64,000 bases of DNA from a virus: IMG/VR virus record IMGVR_UViG_3300044797_000185, positions 53,837 through 117,836 of that record. One strand, written 5' to 3'. A program made the position numbers and the translations under genes. Shown piece by piece: positions 1 through 8,964 of the stretch (positions within the stretch are counted from its first letter, which is position 1; every line of letters starts with the position of its first letter). The notes under the pieces are model-generated. The model did no database searches. It was not told the DNA's origin and saw only the letters and a program-made list of their open reading frames with translations.

Positions 1-1
1 A

Positions 2-1570
2 AATTTTGGTGTTCAGTTTAATTTTCCTAAACCAAATAGTATGCAGTACGTAGATTATCGGTGGATTTTGATGAATTTGTATCTAGCTTCTTTAGTAGGC
101 AGTACAAATGAAGCTATCATACTAACAGTTCAATCTTTTACGGGTGTTCCTCCTGCAATTACAAATATTCGTGATATCAATAACTTTATTTTAACCACAA
201 CTCAAGATGCTCCTATTACACAAGTTCTTAATACGGCCACTATCGTATCTGTTATAGACGGTACACATTTATTAGTCAACAGCACAGTAGGATGGGTTTC
301 TGGGGTTGCTTCAGATACAACAGCTTCTATTCCTTTTACAGTAGTCGAAGTAGAGGATGGTGTTCACCTAGTAGTTAATAGTACAGCTGGTATGACCGCA
401 GGTGATACAATCGTTGAATCTGTTTTTTATACTTCTTCTCCATTCATTGATTCCACCCTAGTTGTTCAAGATGTTACTCCTAGTTCCCCTGTTTCTCCTC
501 TTTTGACAGCTTCTACCTATGCTGTTTTGGGTGCTTCCACTGTTACAAATACTGGTAATAGTGTCCTTACGGGAAATTTAGGACTTTATCCAGGTACATC
601 TGTCACTGGTTTTCCTCCTGGTACATTCACTGGTACAGAGAACATAAATAACGCAGCAGCCCATACCGCTCAAAATGATGCTATAGCAGCTTACACTACG
701 TTTGCATCTATGGGAGGCGCAACTGTTCTAACTGGAGATTTGGGAGGAAAAACTCTTCTACCTGGACTTTATAAATATAGTAGTTCAGCAGGACTTACAG
801 GAACTCTTACTTTAGATGCCGCTGGTAATGCTGGAGCTAAATGGATTTTTCAAATTGGTAGCACACTTACTACAGCTAGTAGTTCATCAATTGTTGTTAT
901 TAATGGTGGAAGTGCTGGTAACGTTTATTGGCAAGTTGGTAGCTCCGCTACCCTTGGAACAACAACAGCATTTAAAGGAACTATCATTGCTCAAGCAAGT
1001 ATTACGGCTACAACAAGTGCAGTTATTAATGGTGGACTTATTGCCCTTACTGGAGCAGTAACATTAGACACAAATACAGTAACAGTTGTTCCTGGAACAT
1101 CTTCATCAGGTCTTATAGTTCCTCCTAGTGCTTATGTGACAGATGGAGCATTGGGATATTGGACTATGAGAGTTCCTACTACAGATACTTTACAAGCTAC
1201 CTTTGATACAGGTAGTCCAATTAAAGTATTTGATGCTTTGCAGGGGGCTACAGTGTTATCTGGACTTGTAACTTTTACTAATGGAAATAGTGTTATTTCT
1301 GGCTCAGGAACATTATTTTTATCTCAACTTTCTATTGGGCAAGAAGTTACAGATCCAAATGGAATTTATCTAGGGACAATAGCCCAAATAACTGATAATA
1401 CACATGCTACGTTGTTAGAGCCATGGCCAGGTCCTACCGAGGTCGTTACAGCTTACAGATTACTTTATACTGATACACAACTTCCCGTTCCTGTTCTATG
1501 GGATATACATACATTAGCTTTTGGAGTATTGATTACAATTTTTAATCCAGGAAACTTCCCACTTTTTTAA
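2..1570 (+). CDS. Virion/tail-fibre protein with ice-binding-like (DUF3494) domain, 5' partial
   Basis: The frame is open to the left edge of the window, so the gene starts upstream and only its C-terminal part is present; the ATG at 41 is probably internal. From roughly 517 to 1090 the protein has the Gly/Thr/Ala-rich beta-solenoid pattern of the DUF3494 ice-binding-like family (LGASTVTNTG, LTGNLGLYPG, GNVYWQVG, GTIIAQASIT). Earlier and later parts have beta-rich repeats of the kind seen in phage fibre and baseplate proteins. It is followed by three more structural genes in the same direction. In bacteria this domain binds ice or acts as an adhesin; here a surface-binding role on the virion is inferred. 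The domain call is fairly sure, the role less so. Confidence 0.7.
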   Translation, partial: NFGVQFNFPKPNSMQYVDYRWILMNLYLASLVGSTNEAIILTVQSFTGVPPAITNIRDINNFILTTTQDAPITQVLNTATIVSVIDGTHLLVNSTVGWVSGVASDTTASIPFTVVEVEDGVHLVVNSTAGMTAGDTIVESVFYTSSPFIDSTLVVQDVTPSSPVSPLLTASTYAVLGASTVTNTGNSVLTGNLGLYPGTSVTGFPPGTFTGTENINNAAAHTAQNDAIAAYTTFASMGGATVLTGDLGGKTLLPGLYKYSSSAGLTGTLTLDAAGNAGAKWIFQIGSTLTTASSSSIVVINGGSAGNVYWQVGSSATLGTTTAFKGTIIAQASITATTSAVINGGLIALTGAVTLDTNTVTVVPGTSSSGLIVPPSAYVTDGALGYWTMRVPTTDTLQATFDTGSPIKVFDALQGATVLSGLVTFTNGNSVISGSGTLFLSQLSIGQEVTDPNGIYLGTIAQITDNTHATLLEPWPGPTEVVTAYRLLYTDTQLPVPVLWDIHTLAFGVLITIFNPGNFPLF

Positions 1571-1588
1571 ATAACTAGGAGAATTACT

Positions 1589-2047
1589 ATGGCAGAATTA
1601 AATGATTCAATTAAATTAAAAGGTTCAGTGAGAAAGCAATTATTTGATGAAAATGGTATTTGTATTTATGACCATACAGATTCTAATTTAATTGTTACCG
1701 TGGGGCTTAATTATTTAGCCACTTGGCTTGCTGCTTCTTCTCAAGGTGGTCCATTTATGTCTTATATGGGACTTGGAACTGGTACAGCTACTCCTGTCAT
1801 AGGTAATACTGCTTTACAAACACCTCTTCCAACTTATGTTCAAGGTGTGTTGTCAAGCCCTTCAGCTTCTGTATGGCAAAATGTTACTACTTTTCCCGCA
1901 GGTACAAATACTAATTCGGCTATTACTGAGGCAGGATTATTTAGTACAGCTGGTCCAGGAACAATGTTTGCTCGTCAAGTTTTTTCTCCAATTAATAAAG
2001 GATCAGGAAATGCTTTGGTTGTTACATGGCAAGTGACTTACAGTTAA
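1589..2047 (+). CDS. Phage structural protein, probable tail fibre/baseplate component
   Basis: A 152-residue protein preceded by a good ribosome site (AGGAG) 18 bp after the previous stop. It has the N-terminal pattern of a conserved phage structural family: a short polar start, a VGLNYLATWLAA helix, and a GLGTGTATP turn followed by a beta-rich C-terminus. It sits between two larger fibre-like genes and is likely co-transcribed with them. No enzymatic motif is visible. Assignment as a virion protein is by family resemblance and position. Confidence 0.6.
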   Translation: MAELNDSIKLKGSVRKQLFDENGICIYDHTDSNLIVTVGLNYLATWLAASSQGGPFMSYMGLGTGTATPVIGNTALQTPLPTYVQGVLSSPSASVWQNVTTFPAGTNTNSAITEAGLFSTAGPGTMFARQVFSPINKGSGNALVVTWQVTYS

Positions 2048-2064
2048 TAAAATAAAGGTAATTT

Positions 2065-2931
2065 ATGGCAATCACACGAATCCAAGATGCTTCTTCAAGT
2101 GGAGCAGCTTCTACTAAAACTGTAACTATTTCTGCTTCTGGTAGTGGAAATTTACTTGTGGCTATTTTTGTAAATAGGGATCAAAATACGACAGTAACGA
2201 GTATTACGGATAATGCTGGTAATACTTATGCTCAAGCTTCTGGAGCATATGCTACTAATTTTCAAACTACAACAGATATCTGGTATGCAAAAAATTCAGT
2301 TGCGGGAGCAACGACTGTAACCTTTAATTCTACTCCAGCCCCTAGTTTTAATGAGGGTGTTTGTACTATTGTAGAATATTCAGGAGTCGACACTATAACT
2401 CCTATAGATGCTATCGGTTCTACCATAAATGGTGGAGCTTTTACTACACCCGCCTTTACAGCACCAATTATAAATAATAATTCCAATTCAGTTATCCTTT
2501 CAGCAGTTGATGTTTCGGACAATACAATAACTGGTGTAGCCAATGGTTCTTGGGTTGAATTGCCCTCTGTAACTCCTATTGTAGATCATGTCATTGTTGA
2601 ATTTTTCCCAGGAGCTACAGGTACATTTTCAACCAATTGTACACCAAGTGTATCTAATCGTTTTTCATCATCTTCTATAGCTTTTCAACCAGCATCTTCA
2701 ACTTTAACTCTTTCTCTTTCTGATTCCATATCTCTTTCAGATTCACCCGTAATTCCATCTTTTGATATTAGTCAAAGTTTATCCGATAGTGTAGTTGTTT
2801 CAGATTCATTTCCACAATCTTTTTCAGCTCAAAGTGACTTTTTAGCTCCAGTTACTGCCCCAGTAGTTGAGATGTTAGTAAATCAGTTAGTTCCTGCTCA
2901 TGTTAAAACATATTTTAAGATAGTGGAATAA
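2065..2931 (+). CDS. Beta-sandwich virion protein with Ser/Asp-rich LSLSDS repeats
   Basis: A 288-residue protein. Residues 1-205 are a Ser/Thr/Asn-rich beta-sandwich of the kind found in phage adhesin domains (TITDNAGNTY-like stretch near residue 50). Residues about 212-255 carry repeats of L-S-L-S-D-S type, probably a stalk. No catalytic motif is seen. The gene lies in the fibre cluster 17 bp after the previous stop. A receptor-binding or fibre-decoration role is inferred from composition and location. Confidence 0.55.
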   Translation: MAITRIQDASSSGAASTKTVTISASGSGNLLVAIFVNRDQNTTVTSITDNAGNTYAQASGAYATNFQTTTDIWYAKNSVAGATTVTFNSTPAPSFNEGVCTIVEYSGVDTITPIDAIGSTINGGAFTTPAFTAPIINNNSNSVILSAVDVSDNTITGVANGSWVELPSVTPIVDHVIVEFFPGATGTFSTNCTPSVSNRFSSSSIAFQPASSTLTLSLSDSISLSDSPVIPSFDISQSLSDSVVVSDSFPQSFSAQSDFLAPVTAPVVEMLVNQLVPAHVKTYFKIVE

Positions 2932-2942
2932 AGGAGAAGTTT

Positions 2943-4805
2943 ATGGCATCAGCAATTTTTACAAACGCACAGCGCATAATTGCACAAATTTTTCAATGGT
3001 TGCAGACTAGCGGTCAAACCCGCACCGCAAATCTTATTACAGATACTTTTTCAGCTGGAATAGATAATGCAACAATTTCAGGCGAAGGATTTTTAGTTGT
3101 TCCTGGTACTAATAATACCTCGGCAAATCCTTCTGTTAATGTTACATTAGGAGGTATAGCTTATGATCCTCTAGGGAATAGAATTTTCATAAGTCCATCA
3201 GATACATCTCTTTATAATCCTGCAAATGTTACGGCAACTACTAATGATGGCCTTGGTAATTTCCTTAGTACTCCTCAATCTTCTGGTGTAGTAAATATCC
3301 CTGTTACCCAAACTTCTTTAAACTATCTTTGGATAAATTACTTAGCTACTATTGATACGACTGCCTTTACACTAAATGAAGAAACGAATGCTAAGATTTT
3401 TTATAAACAAACAGATGGGTATAATATTACTGTTACTACAACAAATACTCCTCCTAATGCAAATTCTCTTTTCTTAGCAAGCATAGATATGACAGGAGGT
3501 GGTGCAGTCGCCCCCTCAAATATTTCCCAAGTAGGAAGAACTTATTATGAAATTCTTCCTAACGTTGTTCCCATAACGACTCCATTTAATAATGGGTCAA
3601 ATCGTACTCCTCAATATAATCAAAATACTCGTTATACTTTAGACGCTCATATAAAGTCAATTGGAACTGGGACAGGTATTTCGCCTTTTAACCCACATAA
3701 TATGTCGTTAGCAGATTTGGGTGTATCTACTTTAGATACCGTAGTTGGTCGTAGCCAAATTGAAGGTAATAACAATGTTATTTTAGCAGGAACTGTTGGA
3801 AATCCCTTTCCTACCGCTTCTGCCATGGCACCTAGTATCGCCATTGTAGATCCTGGAAGTGACTTCATCATCATTCAACAGCTTCTTTCATCTGAATTTG
3901 CAATCGTTAATGGAGCCGCTTATAATGTGACTGATATTTTCGGAGCTATTCCAACAAATGCTAATATATTCTTTCCACCCGTATCTGGATTTTATTATGT
4001 TTATTGGGATTCAGTTACAAAAGCTTTTGCAGTATCCACAACAAATATCTCAGCAGATGTTACGAAGCTTTTACTTGCAACTGTTACATACACTGTAAAT
4101 TTTACTCCTGGGTATAATCATCTTTCTGGTTTAACAGATCTTAGACTTATTGGAGGTACAGTTAATCTATTGCAACGTTGGACTACCGCAGGAAGACCTA
4201 CGAATCCATTAGTAGGAGAGTTTGGTTTTAACATTACTTTGGGTACATTTGAATATTGGGATGGAACTGCATGGCAACAAGTCGTTACTGCCTCTTCCAA
4301 TAGTACTGTTCCAACTGGATCATTGTTACCTTTTGCAGGTACTTCTGCCCCCGCTGGGTTCTTATTGGCTAATGGAGCTTCTGTTTCGACAGTTACTTAT
4401 TCAAATTTATTCGCAGTAATTGGATATATTTATGGGGGAGCTGGAGCAAGTTTTAATCTTCCTAATATGGTGAATAATGTTCCTGTTGGTGCAGGTAGTA
4501 TCGCTTCATTAGGAACAACCGTTGGAGCAACAACAGGAGCTGATACAGTTACACCAACACAAGTTCCTCATCAACATGCTACAACCATGGGTCATATAGG
4601 TTCAACTGGATATATAGATAATACAGATCCCTATGGTACTACAAGTCGTAATACAACTATTCAAGAGTTTGCTATGGCTGGATCTGGACCAACAACAGAA
4701 CCTTTTGATTTAACTAGCTCAGTAACACCTGCAATTAACCCTATAACAGTGAATGTACCTATTGTACAACCTTCATTGGGTCTAAATTATATTATTAAAT
4801 ATTAA
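2943..4805 (+). CDS. Tail fibre with C-terminal phage tail collar domain
   Basis: A 620-residue protein. The N-terminal half is a beta-rich fibre body that starts with an ASAIFTNAQRIIAQIFQWLQ helix. Residues about 455-520 match the phage tail collar domain: GSLLPFAGTSAPAGFLLANG, then YSNLFAVIGYIYGG and FNLPNM. After this comes a receptor-binding tip region with PHQH, and the protein ends in LGLNYIIKY, the usual terminus of collar-domain fibres. It is the last of four fibre-type genes and probably forms a host-recognition fibre. The family call is secure; the receptor is unknown. Confidence 0.8.
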   Translation: MASAIFTNAQRIIAQIFQWLQTSGQTRTANLITDTFSAGIDNATISGEGFLVVPGTNNTSANPSVNVTLGGIAYDPLGNRIFISPSDTSLYNPANVTATTNDGLGNFLSTPQSSGVVNIPVTQTSLNYLWINYLATIDTTAFTLNEETNAKIFYKQTDGYNITVTTTNTPPNANSLFLASIDMTGGGAVAPSNISQVGRTYYEILPNVVPITTPFNNGSNRTPQYNQNTRYTLDAHIKSIGTGTGISPFNPHNMSLADLGVSTLDTVVGRSQIEGNNNVILAGTVGNPFPTASAMAPSIAIVDPGSDFIIIQQLLSSEFAIVNGAAYNVTDIFGAIPTNANIFFPPVSGFYYVYWDSVTKAFAVSTTNISADVTKLLLATVTYTVNFTPGYNHLSGLTDLRLIGGTVNLLQRWTTAGRPTNPLVGEFGFNITLGTFEYWDGTAWQQVVTASSNSTVPTGSLLPFAGTSAPAGFLLANGASVSTVTYSNLFAVIGYIYGGAGASFNLPNMVNNVPVGAGSIASLGTTVGATTGADTVTPTQVPHQHATTMGHIGSTGYIDNTDPYGTTSRNTTIQEFAMAGSGPTTEPFDLTSSVTPAINPITVNVPIVQPSLGLNYIIKY

Positions 4806-4844
4806 TAGAATATTTTAATGCATAGATTTAATTGGAGATAGGAT

Positions 4845-5429
4845 ATGAAAAAGATTTGTATAAAGTGTAATATTGAAAAAGATATAGATGAATTTGGTAT
4901 TAGAAAAAATTCTAAAGATGGTCGTCATTATTATTGTAAAGATTGTGCTAATGCTGCAATAGAAAAACATTATGAAGAACATCCAGAAATGCTGGAAGTA
5001 AAGAAACAAAGACGTATAGAATATGTAATTAATAATCCTGAAAAAGTTGCTGAACAAAAATATCGATCTAGGGAGAAACATAGAGTTAAAGAAAATGCAC
5101 AAGCTTTGATTAATAGGCGAACCCTTAGAGGTAGATTTAATACAGGAAGAAATAACAATAAAAGACGTGGAATTCCAAGTAATATAACTTTTGAAGAGTG
5201 GTGTATTTTTGTAGTAAATCCCTGTCATTATTGCACTGGATCATTAGCTGAAACTGGTTTTGGTGTTGATCGAATTGACAGCAATCTTGGGTATGAGCAA
5301 GATAATTTAGTACCTTGTTGTTATATTTGTAATATTATGAAATCCACTCTTTCTACCGAAGAATTTTTTAGACATATAGAGAAAATTAGAAATTGTGTTC
5401 CCTATCAAAAATGGTTACAAAGAAAATAA
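4845..5429 (+). CDS. HNH homing-type endonuclease, inserted between virion and protease genes
   Basis: A 194-residue protein. The N-terminus has a zinc knuckle (CIKCNIEKD, then YYCKDC). The C-terminal HNH core has PCHYCTG, GVDRIDSN, LVPCCYICN and an MKSTLS tail, the usual layout of freestanding phage HNH nucleases. It probably makes a DNA break at a site in related phages lacking the gene. The middle is Lys/Arg/Glu-rich. It ends 2 bp before the downstream protease start, which suggests insertion upstream of that gene. One of six HNH genes in the window. Confidence 0.85.
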   Translation: MKKICIKCNIEKDIDEFGIRKNSKDGRHYYCKDCANAAIEKHYEEHPEMLEVKKQRRIEYVINNPEKVAEQKYRSREKHRVKENAQALINRRTLRGRFNTGRNNNKRRGIPSNITFEEWCIFVVNPCHYCTGSLAETGFGVDRIDSNLGYEQDNLVPCCYICNIMKSTLSTEEFFRHIEKIRNCVPYQKWLQRK

Positions 5430-5431
5430 AT

Positions 5432-6223
5432 ATGATACATCGTTATTCATGGCATCCAGACCTTCCTGATTTCAGAGATTTTAAGTATGCTTTGCATAGA
5501 CTTAAAGTATCTCCTATTCCTGTTGTTCTTCCTATAAAGATTGATCTTCGTTCTTTTTGCTCACCAGTTTTTGATCAAGGTCAGTATGGTTCATGTACTA
5601 GCCAATCTCTTGCGGGGCATTTGGAATTTTTAGAGCTTAAAGAGATTCGAGAGAAAACTGTTGCTCCTGAAGAGTTTGACCCAAATGCATTCACTCTGTT
5701 TAGTCGCTTGTTCATTTACTATAATGAAAGGCTAATAGAAAATACAGTAAATCAGGATAGTGGAGCACAAATCAGGGATGGTATAAAATCTTTGGCACAA
5801 TGGGGAGATTGCAAAGAAGGCAATTGGAGTTATATGCCAGGGAATGTATTTGCTAAACCTTCTGATGTTGCTTATCAAGAAGCTTCAAATCATAAAATCA
5901 GTACTTATATGCGTTTGGAGAGCTTAGAAGATATAAAAAATTGTCTTAACGAAGGCTATCCCGTTTCATTTGGTTTTACCGTATTTGAATCTTTTGAGGG
6001 ACCAACAGTAGCTAATACAGGAATTGTTCCCGTTCCTTCTTTGAATGAAGATATTGAGGGGGGTCATGCAGTTCTAGCTGTTGGATACGATGATGAACAT
6101 AATTGGTTAATAGTGCGTAATTCATGGGGTCCAATATGGGGAGATCGTGGTTATTTCTACCTTCCTTACGAATTTATTAATGATAGAAATCTTAGTGATG
6201 ACTACTGGACTATAAGGCGTTAA
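5432..6223 (+). CDS. Papain-family (C1A-like) cysteine protease
   Basis: The protein carries the C1 peptidase signature: FDQGQYGSCTSQS with the catalytic Cys, then GGHAVLAVGYDD with the catalytic His, then NSWGPIWGDRGYF with the Asn. The N-terminus HPDLPDFRDF matches phage and bacterial C1 peptidases. There is no signal peptide. In-frame upstream starts at 5393 and 5411 would overlap the HNH gene; 5432 is chosen because it follows the HNH stop, although no strong ribosome site is visible for any of them. Possible roles are virion maturation, host-protein cleavage or an entry function. The fold is sure, the role is not. Confidence 0.8.
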   Translation: MIHRYSWHPDLPDFRDFKYALHRLKVSPIPVVLPIKIDLRSFCSPVFDQGQYGSCTSQSLAGHLEFLELKEIREKTVAPEEFDPNAFTLFSRLFIYYNERLIENTVNQDSGAQIRDGIKSLAQWGDCKEGNWSYMPGNVFAKPSDVAYQEASNHKISTYMRLESLEDIKNCLNEGYPVSFGFTVFESFEGPTVANTGIVPVPSLNEDIEGGHAVLAVGYDDEHNWLIVRNSWGPIWGDRGYFYLPYEFINDRNLSDDYWTIRR

Positions 6224-6226
6224 ATT

Positions 6227-6682
6227 ATGAACTTACAAGATATTTTAAATTTAATTTTAGGTTTTTTTACTTCTACAGGAAGTGCTCCTTCACCTGTTGC
6301 CCCCCTACAAAAAATGATTACAATAAAAAGAAATGATACTTCCCCCGCTGGTATTTTTGGAAGTATTTCTTTAAGTTGGGATTCATGGACTGGGGTATCA
6401 CTTGAAAATATTTCCTTAGCTATTCCTACAGGAATTTATTCTCTTGTGTGGCATGTAAGTCCACATCTTGGCAATGCTACTGTTCCTATGCTCGTCGATG
6501 TTGTTGGTCGTACAGAAATTCTTCTTCATTGGGGGAATGTTGAAAGTTGCTCAGAGGGTTGTATTCTCTGTGGTACTATTCGTGACGGAGATGCTATTGA
6601 TACCACACAAGCAGCTTGTAAAATACTTTTTGCAAAAATTGATGCTGTTGGAATAGAAAACGTAAAAATTACCGTCGAATAG
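6227..6682 (+). CDS. DUF5675 family protein
   Basis: A 151-residue protein with the DUF5675 pattern: a beta-strand core, IPTGIYSLVWH, a VVGRTEILLHWGN motif, then EGCILCGTIRDGD. These features (ILLHWGN followed by a GCI-G turn) define this phage-associated family, whose biochemical role is not established. The N-terminus MNLQDILNLILGFF is hydrophobic and may be a membrane anchor. It starts 3 bp after the protease stop, so the two are co-transcribed. A cell-envelope role is only a guess from location and the hydrophobic start. Confidence 0.6.
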   Translation: MNLQDILNLILGFFTSTGSAPSPVAPLQKMITIKRNDTSPAGIFGSISLSWDSWTGVSLENISLAIPTGIYSLVWHVSPHLGNATVPMLVDVVGRTEILLHWGNVESCSEGCILCGTIRDGDAIDTTQAACKILFAKIDAVGIENVKITVE

Positions 6683-6705
6683 ATACTTACCTACCTTAAT
6701 AAACC

Positions 6706-6734
6706 TTGACAAAGTAATTTCTTTCTGCTATACT
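6706..6734 (+). promoter_or_regulatory. Sigma70-type promoter, leaderless arrangement
   Basis: TTGACA at 6706-6711 and TATACT at 6729-6734 with a 17-bp spacer. The ATG of the next gene is at 6741, where the transcript is expected to start, so the mRNA should have essentially no 5' leader. Confidence 0.85.
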
Positions 6735-6740
6735 CTTCCT

Positions 6741-7097
6741 ATGAATCCTCCAAATCTTTTATGTATATCGTGTGAAAATCAACTTTTTCAAGTTGGTCTG
6801 TTGCTTACTACACAAATTGGACCCTTTGTTTGCTGTGATGTATGCAGAGCACTTTACTATATTGATGTTGTTGTAAAACCTGATAATACCTCTTTGATTG
6901 TAATTCAACCAACAAGAATGCCTCCTGAAGAAGAGTTTGATATTATTCGTCATTCAATTTCTAGTACTCCATTAAAAGAATGTTTATTACCTCCAAAAGA
7001 AAGATCTACACCAGTTCAACCACAGGATTTAAAATCAGTAATTACTTCTTCAGTTACTCCCTCAGATCTGATTAGGCGGTTACATGATTCTAAATAA
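6741..7097 (+). CDS. Small zinc-ribbon-like protein, unknown function
   Basis: A 118-residue protein with an N-terminal CISC...CCDVC double-cysteine pair (residues about 8-35), which suggests a zinc ribbon, followed by an acidic and Pro/Ser-rich tail. It begins right at the predicted transcription start of its promoter and lacks a ribosome site. It overlaps the next small Cys-rich gene by 14 bp. No family is recognised. Confidence 0.65.
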   Translation: MNPPNLLCISCENQLFQVGLLLTTQIGPFVCCDVCRALYYIDVVVKPDNTSLIVIQPTRMPPEEEFDIIRHSISSTPLKECLLPPKERSTPVQPQDLKSVITSSVTPSDLIRRLHDSK

Positions 7098-7404
7098 TCT
7101 CAAATGCCATGTTTGCGAAACAAAGAAAGATCATAAATTTTCTCAATGCTTGAGTTCTGATTGCCAGTGTCAATGCGTGAAAGAAATTTATACAATGAGT
7201 CCGAATGCACAGGAAGATAAAATTACACAAGAGCATCCTTTGTTTTTGAATGTCTCCCCTCCTGAAGTAATAAAGTTGCGAAATAGGGATGGAGAGATTG
7301 CTAAATTTAACAAGATTGATAAGACAAGATGGATAGACGAAACAAAAGAAGATAAACGAAAAAAGAAAAGTAACGGTTTAGATTATTGGGGCGATAAGAT
7401 ATAA
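7084..7404 (+). CDS. Cys-rich small protein, paralogue of the gene at 17110
   Basis: A 106-residue protein. The N-terminus has CHVC, HKFSQC and DCQCQC, probably one or two zinc sites. The same order of C-x2-C, H-x-F, C and C-x-C-x-C occurs in the protein at 17110-17430, so the two are likely paralogues. The C-terminus is Lys/Glu/Asp-rich. It overlaps its upstream neighbour by 14 bp and ends 3 bp before methionine aminopeptidase. Function unknown. Confidence 0.65.
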   Translation: MILNNLKCHVCETKKDHKFSQCLSSDCQCQCVKEIYTMSPNAQEDKITQEHPLFLNVSPPEVIKLRNRDGEIAKFNKIDKTRWIDETKEDKRKKKSNGLDYWGDKI

Positions 7405-7407
7405 AGA

Positions 7408-8184
7408 ATGATTTTTTTAAAAAATTCGGAGCATATAGAGTCAATTAAGAAAGCTGGAACAATCTTATCGGATTGTCTCAGCTTTTTGTCATTACAGGTC
7501 AAACCTGGAGTAACAGGTTTGCAGCTTGATAAGTTGGCTGAAGATTTTATTAGGGCTCAAGGAGGAATTCCTACTTGCCTTAATTATAGAGGTTTTCCCA
7601 ATAGCGTTTGTATTTCTGTTAATTCAGGAGCTGTTCATTGTATTCCTAATAATAAAACTATTAAAGAAGGGGATGTTGTAAAATTGGATTTAGTAGTTAA
7701 CTATAAAGGATGGAATGCTGATAGTGCACTCACAGTTCTTGTGCCCCCTGTCCAATCTGAGGTAAGAAAGCTTGCAGAAACGACTTACACAGCAATGCTA
7801 TTGGGGGTAGGACAGGCGATTGAAGGAAATAGGGTCTCAGATATCTCTAAAGCTATTTATGAGGCTAGAAACGAATTTGGCGTAATTAAGGAGTTTTGTG
7901 GACATGGAATTGGACGAGATATTCATGAAGCTCCACAAATAAGTAATGTTTCTACTAAAAAAGAGAAGGATGATTTACTTGTAGCTGGCATGGTATTATG
8001 CATTGAGCCAATTATGTGTATTGGAGATCCTTCTATATTTTATGATCCTAAGCAATGGGATACCTGGGTATTATCAGGAAATATAGTTTCGCACTGGGAA
8101 CATACCGTTTTAATTAAACCTAATGGAGAATTACCTGAAATTTTAACTTTGAGAAAGGAGGAAAAACAAAATGGCTGTTTATAA
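7408..8184 (+). CDS. map: Methionine aminopeptidase, type I
   Basis: A 258-residue enzyme that removes the initiator Met from nascent proteins. The pita-bread metal site is intact: Asp pair in VKLDLVVNY...NADSALT, His in FCGHGIGRDIHEAP, Glu in LCIEPI, and Glu in HWEHTVLI. The FPNSVCISVN substrate-pocket stretch is also present. The length matches bacterial MetAP-I. It overlaps the following HNH gene by 14 bp. Phage MetAPs are uncommon; with Pth2 and tRNAs it forms a small translation-support set here. Confidence 0.9.
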   Translation: MIFLKNSEHIESIKKAGTILSDCLSFLSLQVKPGVTGLQLDKLAEDFIRAQGGIPTCLNYRGFPNSVCISVNSGAVHCIPNNKTIKEGDVVKLDLVVNYKGWNADSALTVLVPPVQSEVRKLAETTYTAMLLGVGQAIEGNRVSDISKAIYEARNEFGVIKEFCGHGIGRDIHEAPQISNVSTKKEKDDLLVAGMVLCIEPIMCIGDPSIFYDPKQWDTWVLSGNIVSHWEHTVLIKPNGELPEILTLRKEEKQNGCL

Positions 8185-8905
8185 AGCTAGACAATTTTGC
8201 CCACTGGGGCATAATAAAATTATTGAAGGCAAATTTGAGAATGGACATTGTATAGCTTGTTCTAAGCTTCCTAAAAAACAGATTTGCATACATGGGATTG
8301 ATACATTCATTTGTGGAAGAACTGGCAGGGCATGTAATGAATGCAGAAGAATTGCTGATAGAAAAACTAGGCAGTTTTGCCCCAGAGGACATGATACTTT
8401 TGTAACTGGAAGAAATAAGAGAAATAGAAGATGTCTTGCCTGTGCGAATTTTCCAGGTAAACAATTTTGTGTTCATGGGCATAATACTTGGGTAACAGGT
8501 CGTTATGGAAAACATTGTAAAGTTTGTATAGATATAAAGAATAGAAAGTATGAAAGAATTCAAAGAAAAATAAATATTAATTTTAGAGTAGCTTGTGCTT
8601 TGAGAAATCGTCTTTATTCTGCTTTAAGAGGAAATTGGAAAACTGGTTCTGCAATTAAGGATTTAGGCTGCTCTATGGATTTTTTGATCGCTTATTTGCA
8701 GGAGCAATTCTATGCTGATATGACATGGGACAATTGGGGAACTTATTGGGAGATTGATCATATTGGAGAATTAGCTGATTTTGACTTATCTAAACGAAGC
8801 CAATTGTTAAAGGCAGTTAATTATACAAATTTAAGACCCTTAACAAAACCAGATCATTGGAAGAAGTCAGCCCAAGCTAAAAGAGATCGGAAAAATAAGT
8901 CTTGA
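8171..8905 (+). CDS. HNH-type nuclease with four N-terminal zinc-knuckle repeats
   Basis: A 244-residue protein. Residues 1-125 contain repeated modules of C-x2-G-H...G...C-x2-C type (FCPLGH, ICIHGI, FCPRGH, FCVHGH, each followed by a CxxC). The C-terminal part has YWEIDHIGELADF and NYTNLRPLTKPDHWKKS, the His-His-Asn core of phage HNH nucleases. It has a very strong ribosome site (AAAGGAGG) inside the end of the map gene. The same zinc module opens the HNH protein at 17814. Its stop codon overlaps the -35 box of the next promoter. Confidence 0.75.
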   Translation: MAVYKARQFCPLGHNKIIEGKFENGHCIACSKLPKKQICIHGIDTFICGRTGRACNECRRIADRKTRQFCPRGHDTFVTGRNKRNRRCLACANFPGKQFCVHGHNTWVTGRYGKHCKVCIDIKNRKYERIQRKININFRVACALRNRLYSALRGNWKTGSAIKDLGCSMDFLIAYLQEQFYADMTWDNWGTYWEIDHIGELADFDLSKRSQLLKAVNYTNLRPLTKPDHWKKSAQAKRDRKNKS

Positions 8906-8930
8906 CAAAGTTATCTACTTGTGTTATAAT
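8902..8930 (+). promoter_or_regulatory. Sigma70-type promoter
   Basis: TTGACA at 8902-8907, 17-bp spacer, TATAAT at 8925-8930. A leader of roughly 25-30 nt precedes the ATG at 8965, which has an AGGGAG ribosome site. Confidence 0.85.
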
Positions 8931-8964
8931 AATAGTGTAGCAAATGAAATTAAGGGAGATTATA

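Noticed and set aside
4815-5228. Reverse-strand 137-codon ORF opposite the HNH gene
   Set aside because: Low-complexity Phe/Ile/Ser-rich translation typical of antisense to a Lys-rich A+T gene; no start context.
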